Translations under genes and position numbers: made by a program
Assembly: GCA_003506995.1 (NCBI GenBank)
Contig: DNXB01000272.1
Span: 1 to 5,933, forward strand
DNA: 5,933 bases
Source of the DNA: Verrucomicrobiales bacterium
GTDB taxonomy: Bacteria; Verrucomicrobiota; Verrucomicrobiia; Verrucomicrobiales; Verrucomicrobiaceae
Direction of reading: 5' to 3'
Shown here: positions 5,201 through 5,933 of the stretch, piece by piece
Layout: each line of letters starts with the position of its first letter
Numbering within the stretch: position 1 is the first letter of the stretch
Notes under the pieces: generated by a model
What the model saw: the letters and a program-made list of their open reading frames with translations, nothing else
Told to the model about the DNA's origin: nothing
Databases searched by the model: none

Positions 5201-5933
5201 GGGCTGGTCTCCGCGTGGTTCGGCGGCACGCGCGAAAAGAATCCAGACGTGTGCATCTATGTCTCGCGCCAGATCGCGAGCAAATGGACTGAAAGCATCG
5301 AAGTCGCCAATGGTGTGCAGCCAGAAGGCACACGACATCCCACCTGGAATCCCGTGCTCTTTCAGCCGCGTGAAGGACCGTTGCTGCTCTTTTACAAAGT
5401 CGGCCCCGATCCGCGCACTTGGTGGGGCGAGCTCAAGACCTCCACCGATGGCGGGAAAACCTGGTCAGCCGCGCAACGCCTGCCGCAGGGCATCTATGGC
5501 CCCATCAAGAACAAACCCGTGCAGCTCGCCAATGGCGACATCCTCTGCCCCACGAGCAATGAAACCGATGAAAAACCGCCCAAGTGGTCCATCTACTTCG
5601 AGCGCACCTCCGATCTCGGCAAGACTTGGACGCGCACCGAGCTGCTCCACGACGGCATCGCCATCAGCGCCATCCAGCCGAGCATCCTCCATCTCGGCGG
5701 AGACCGGCTCCAGGCCATGGGCCGCACACGCGAGGGCAAAATCTTCCAAATCACTTCCGAAGACGCCGGCAAGACCTGGGGCGAGATCGCACTGACCGAC
5801 TTGCCCAATCCCAACTCCGGCACCGACGCCGTCACACTCGCGGACGGTCGCCATCTGCTCATCTACAACCACACCGGCAAAGGCCGCAGCCCCTTGAACC
5901 TCGCCGTGAGCAAGGATGGCCAGACCTGGCAGG
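2264..5933 (+). CDS. Giant secreted three-domain sialidase-like protein with LamG-like insert (3' end outside window)
   Basis: The frame is open without a stop from ATG 2264 to the window end, 1,223 codons plus one base. I translated all of it and saw no stop or frame break. This ATG gives a signal peptide: K2, hydrophobic core 4-14, cleavage near SLAA at 17-20. No Shine-Dalgarno motif precedes it. Domain A (about 29-395) has QHNYLAHH at 78-85, FWAMWSDGPG at 89-98, degenerate Asp box SPDGLKW at 112-118, EEPDWW at 257-262, Asp box 287-294, SNPNPKKRDP at 323-332 and GRHIDYPH at 353-360. Residues about 414-556 look like a LamG/concanavalin-type jelly roll. Domain B (about 593-944) repeats A motif by motif. 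Domain C (from 953) parallels the upstream 365-residue protein, with Asp boxes at 1060-1067, 1115-1122 and 1165-1172 and SKDGQTW at 1216-1222. By comparison, about 60 residues of C are missing, giving some 1,280 residues in all unless more domains follow. Likely exported and glycan-acting; substrate unknown. Confidence 0.87.
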   Translation, partial: MKPLLTFAISAFFCGHSLAANNPASPIMLSGQWLPESSHQLDFARLPRVPGEHVVINDVTAKGNDSSQLDKKNGGVNQHNYLAHHDGQFWAMWSDGPGIEDRVGQRVKFATSPDGLKWSTSQFLTPVPPNSGPDSPHYATRTDKGMRHIARGFWKRDGELLALVTLDEAAGFFGKSLELRAFRFNKTSAAWEDAGVVFKNAINNFPPLRLRTGDWMMSRRTYDYSKTGVHFLVGGVKALDDWQSFPVLGTASELKAEEPDWWILPDNTLAAVFRDNRRSGFLYRAFSSDDGRTWSKPVKTNFPDATSKISGLRLSDGRYVLVSNPNPKKRDPLTLSLSEDGLVFTKMLYLVGGRHIDYPHVIEHEGSLFIAFAGGKQSVEVLKVKLSDVDAATMPDKPLIHAKATAVSTTQTSGEWMDLGSEGDRLYLSAALTVPARGQSATLSLATSTNQNRVTIGVNSTGHLTAELFDEKIHGPELKAGEKLSVLVRILSHSGKPDELFVQTGPAGSIPPEPAAVDGWTLVNQQGDSQANLSRVILTDDLAAPAFTQVRIASSHASLAQAAPVKVAIKPSAPRLDLSPPHPEKNPGSQLMLTGDWVPADTHTLDFFNLPLIPSLHAIVNDARPLEGHRVNQHNYLVHHAGRFWAMWSDGPGGSNGPNKVPHHDLADQHVAFASSADGLTWEAPGNITGKPDEGYGWIARGFWEREGKLLALASRYKAVGYAGPGLSLHAFELTSAEPTAWKPLGIVFDDTLKNFSPILLPSGEWMMNRRDGNRAVHFLRGGIKSFNDWQSTPMMSYSENGLTAEEPDWWVLPDGNLCALFRDNGGSGCLFRAFSTDEGRTWTKPVRTNFPDAKSKFSALRLKDGRYALVSNPNPKRRDPLTLAVSDDGLTFHTLGLLVSGRHIDYPHLIEHGDSLHIAFNTVKQTCEVLKVKLSDVDAIKMPSRPLVAHPAIRKSEFIYDTGPYPQIHATTIVETPTGLVSAWFGGTREKNPDVCIYVSRQIASKWTESIEVANGVQPEGTRHPTWNPVLFQPREGPLLLFYKVGPDPRTWWGELKTSTDGGKTWSAAQRLPQGIYGPIKNKPVQLANGDILCPTSNETDEKPPKWSIYFERTSDLGKTWTRTELLHDGIAISAIQPSILHLGGDRLQAMGRTREGKIFQITSEDAGKTWGEIALTDLPNPNSGTDAVTLADGRHLLIYNHTGKGRSPLNLAVSKDGQTWQ
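2348..3448 (+). repeat. Intragenic duplication, copy A (BNR-type domain)
   Basis: Residues 29-395 of the large protein, from LSGQWLPESSHQLDF to KVKLSDVDAATMP. It matches residues 593-944 throughout: SGQW against TGDW, identical FWAMWSDGPG, ARGFWKRDGELLAL against ARGFWEREGKLLAL, EEPDWW in both, TNFPDA in both, and GRHIDYPH in both. It has one canonical Asp box (287-294) and degenerate blades at 112-118 and 338-344 (SEDGLVF). It differs in type from domain C, which has three canonical Asp boxes. Confidence 0.85.
3503..3931 (+). other. LamG/concanavalin-like (jelly-roll) insert between domains A and B
   Basis: Residues about 414-556 of the large protein. Short alternating beta-type stretches include WMDLGSEGDRLYLSAAL near the start, NRVTIGVNSTGHLTAELF in the middle, a LSVLVRI strand, and FTQVRIASSH at the end. 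The last resembles the closing 'DElRiG.s' strand of LamG-type domains common in large secreted proteins of Planctomycetes and Verrucomicrobia. Such domains usually bind carbohydrate. Assignment is by pattern only; nothing comparable separates B from C. Confidence 0.5.
4040..5095 (+). repeat. Intragenic duplication, copy B (BNR-type domain)
   Basis: Residues 593-944 of the large protein, from LTGDWVPADTHTLDF to KVKLSDVDAIKMP. Landmarks are QHNYLVHH at 633-640, SADGLTW at 676-682, EEPDWW at 806-811, canonical Asp box STDEGRTW at 836-843, SNPNPKRRDP at 872-881 and GRHIDYPH at 902-909. Similarity to copy A is strongest over the last 150 residues. The DNA differs widely at silent positions, so the duplication is not recent. 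Confidence 0.85.
5120..5933 (+). other. Domain C: sialidase-like module paralogous to the gene at 1099-2196 (incomplete)
   Basis: Residues 953-1223 of the large protein align with residues 21-307 of the upstream protein from AIRKSEFIYDTGPYPQIHAT (AIVKTEFIYDTGPYPQIHAT upstream) to the window edge. Gaps are small: domain C lacks about five residues after EVANG, about five before the second Asp box, and about six before PLNLA. The shared YPQIH stretch again lacks the sialidase Arg-Ile-Pro motif. The final 60 or so residues, including the expected SYPAII and TYTW patterns, lie beyond the window. Confidence 0.85.

Noticed and set aside
5184..5795. 203-codon + strand frame inside domain C, and other short + strand frames at 3043-3410, 3508-3872 and 4707-5057
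   Set aside because: Out-of-frame readings of the large gene, rich in R, S, P and A, while the main frame carries the conserved Asp boxes through the same stretches.
1..5933. tRNA, rRNA, CRISPR array, insertion-sequence ends or phage attachment site
   Set aside because: I saw no cloverleaf pattern, regular short direct repeats with spacers, transposase-like coding, or terminal inverted repeats other than the REPIN-like pair.

Overview
The window reads as high-GC, densely packed bacterial DNA with every supported gene on the + strand. It holds the tail of a dihydrodipicolinate synthase/N-acetylneuraminate lyase (DapA/NanA-type) gene, a kinase-like gene with a disturbed reading frame at its 5' end, a secreted sialidase-like (BNR/Asp-box) gene, a REP-like palindrome pair, and the 5' 3.67 kb of a very large secreted multidomain sialidase-like gene that runs off the right edge. 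The expanded BNR/Asp-box proteins, a LamG-like insert, Sec signal peptides and the lack of Shine-Dalgarno motifs fit the Planctomycetes-Verrucomicrobia group, with Verrucomicrobia as best guess. No taxonomic marker gene is present, so this is inference.

Layout. 1-302: C-terminal part of a DapA-family aldolase. 303-377: short gap with a good sigma70-type promoter (TTGACT, 17 bp, GATACT) whose predicted start lies almost on the ATG at 378. 378-566: reading frame for a 62-residue peptide with strong coding bias. 521-1102: kinase-like coding in a different frame, open as far back as an ATG at 299. The two are either overlapping genes or one frameshifted gene. 1099-2196: 365-residue secreted BNR sialidase-like protein, coupled to the kinase-like gene by an ATGA overlap. 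2197-2263: intergenic spacer almost filled by two inverted hairpins, each headed by GTAG, the architecture of a REPIN/BIME. 2264-5933: open-ended gene of at least 1,223 codons. It has a signal peptide, a BNR-type domain (A), a LamG/jelly-roll-like insert, a second copy of domain A (B), and a third sialidase-like domain (C) that is a clear paralogue of the upstream 365-residue protein.

How the genes may work together. Two exported glycan-acting proteins beside a DapA/NanA-type aldolase suggest degradation of a sialic-acid-like or other 2-keto-acid-yielding sugar: release outside the cytoplasm, then aldol cleavage inside. The classical sialidase arginine motif (FRIP/YRIP) is not seen where expected in the 365-residue protein or domain C, so the substrate is open. 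The most notable points are the three-domain fusion built from duplicated modules, the fusion joint that coincides with the mature N-terminus of the stand-alone paralogue, the REPIN-like element between the two paralogues, and the frame switch at the start of the kinase-like gene.
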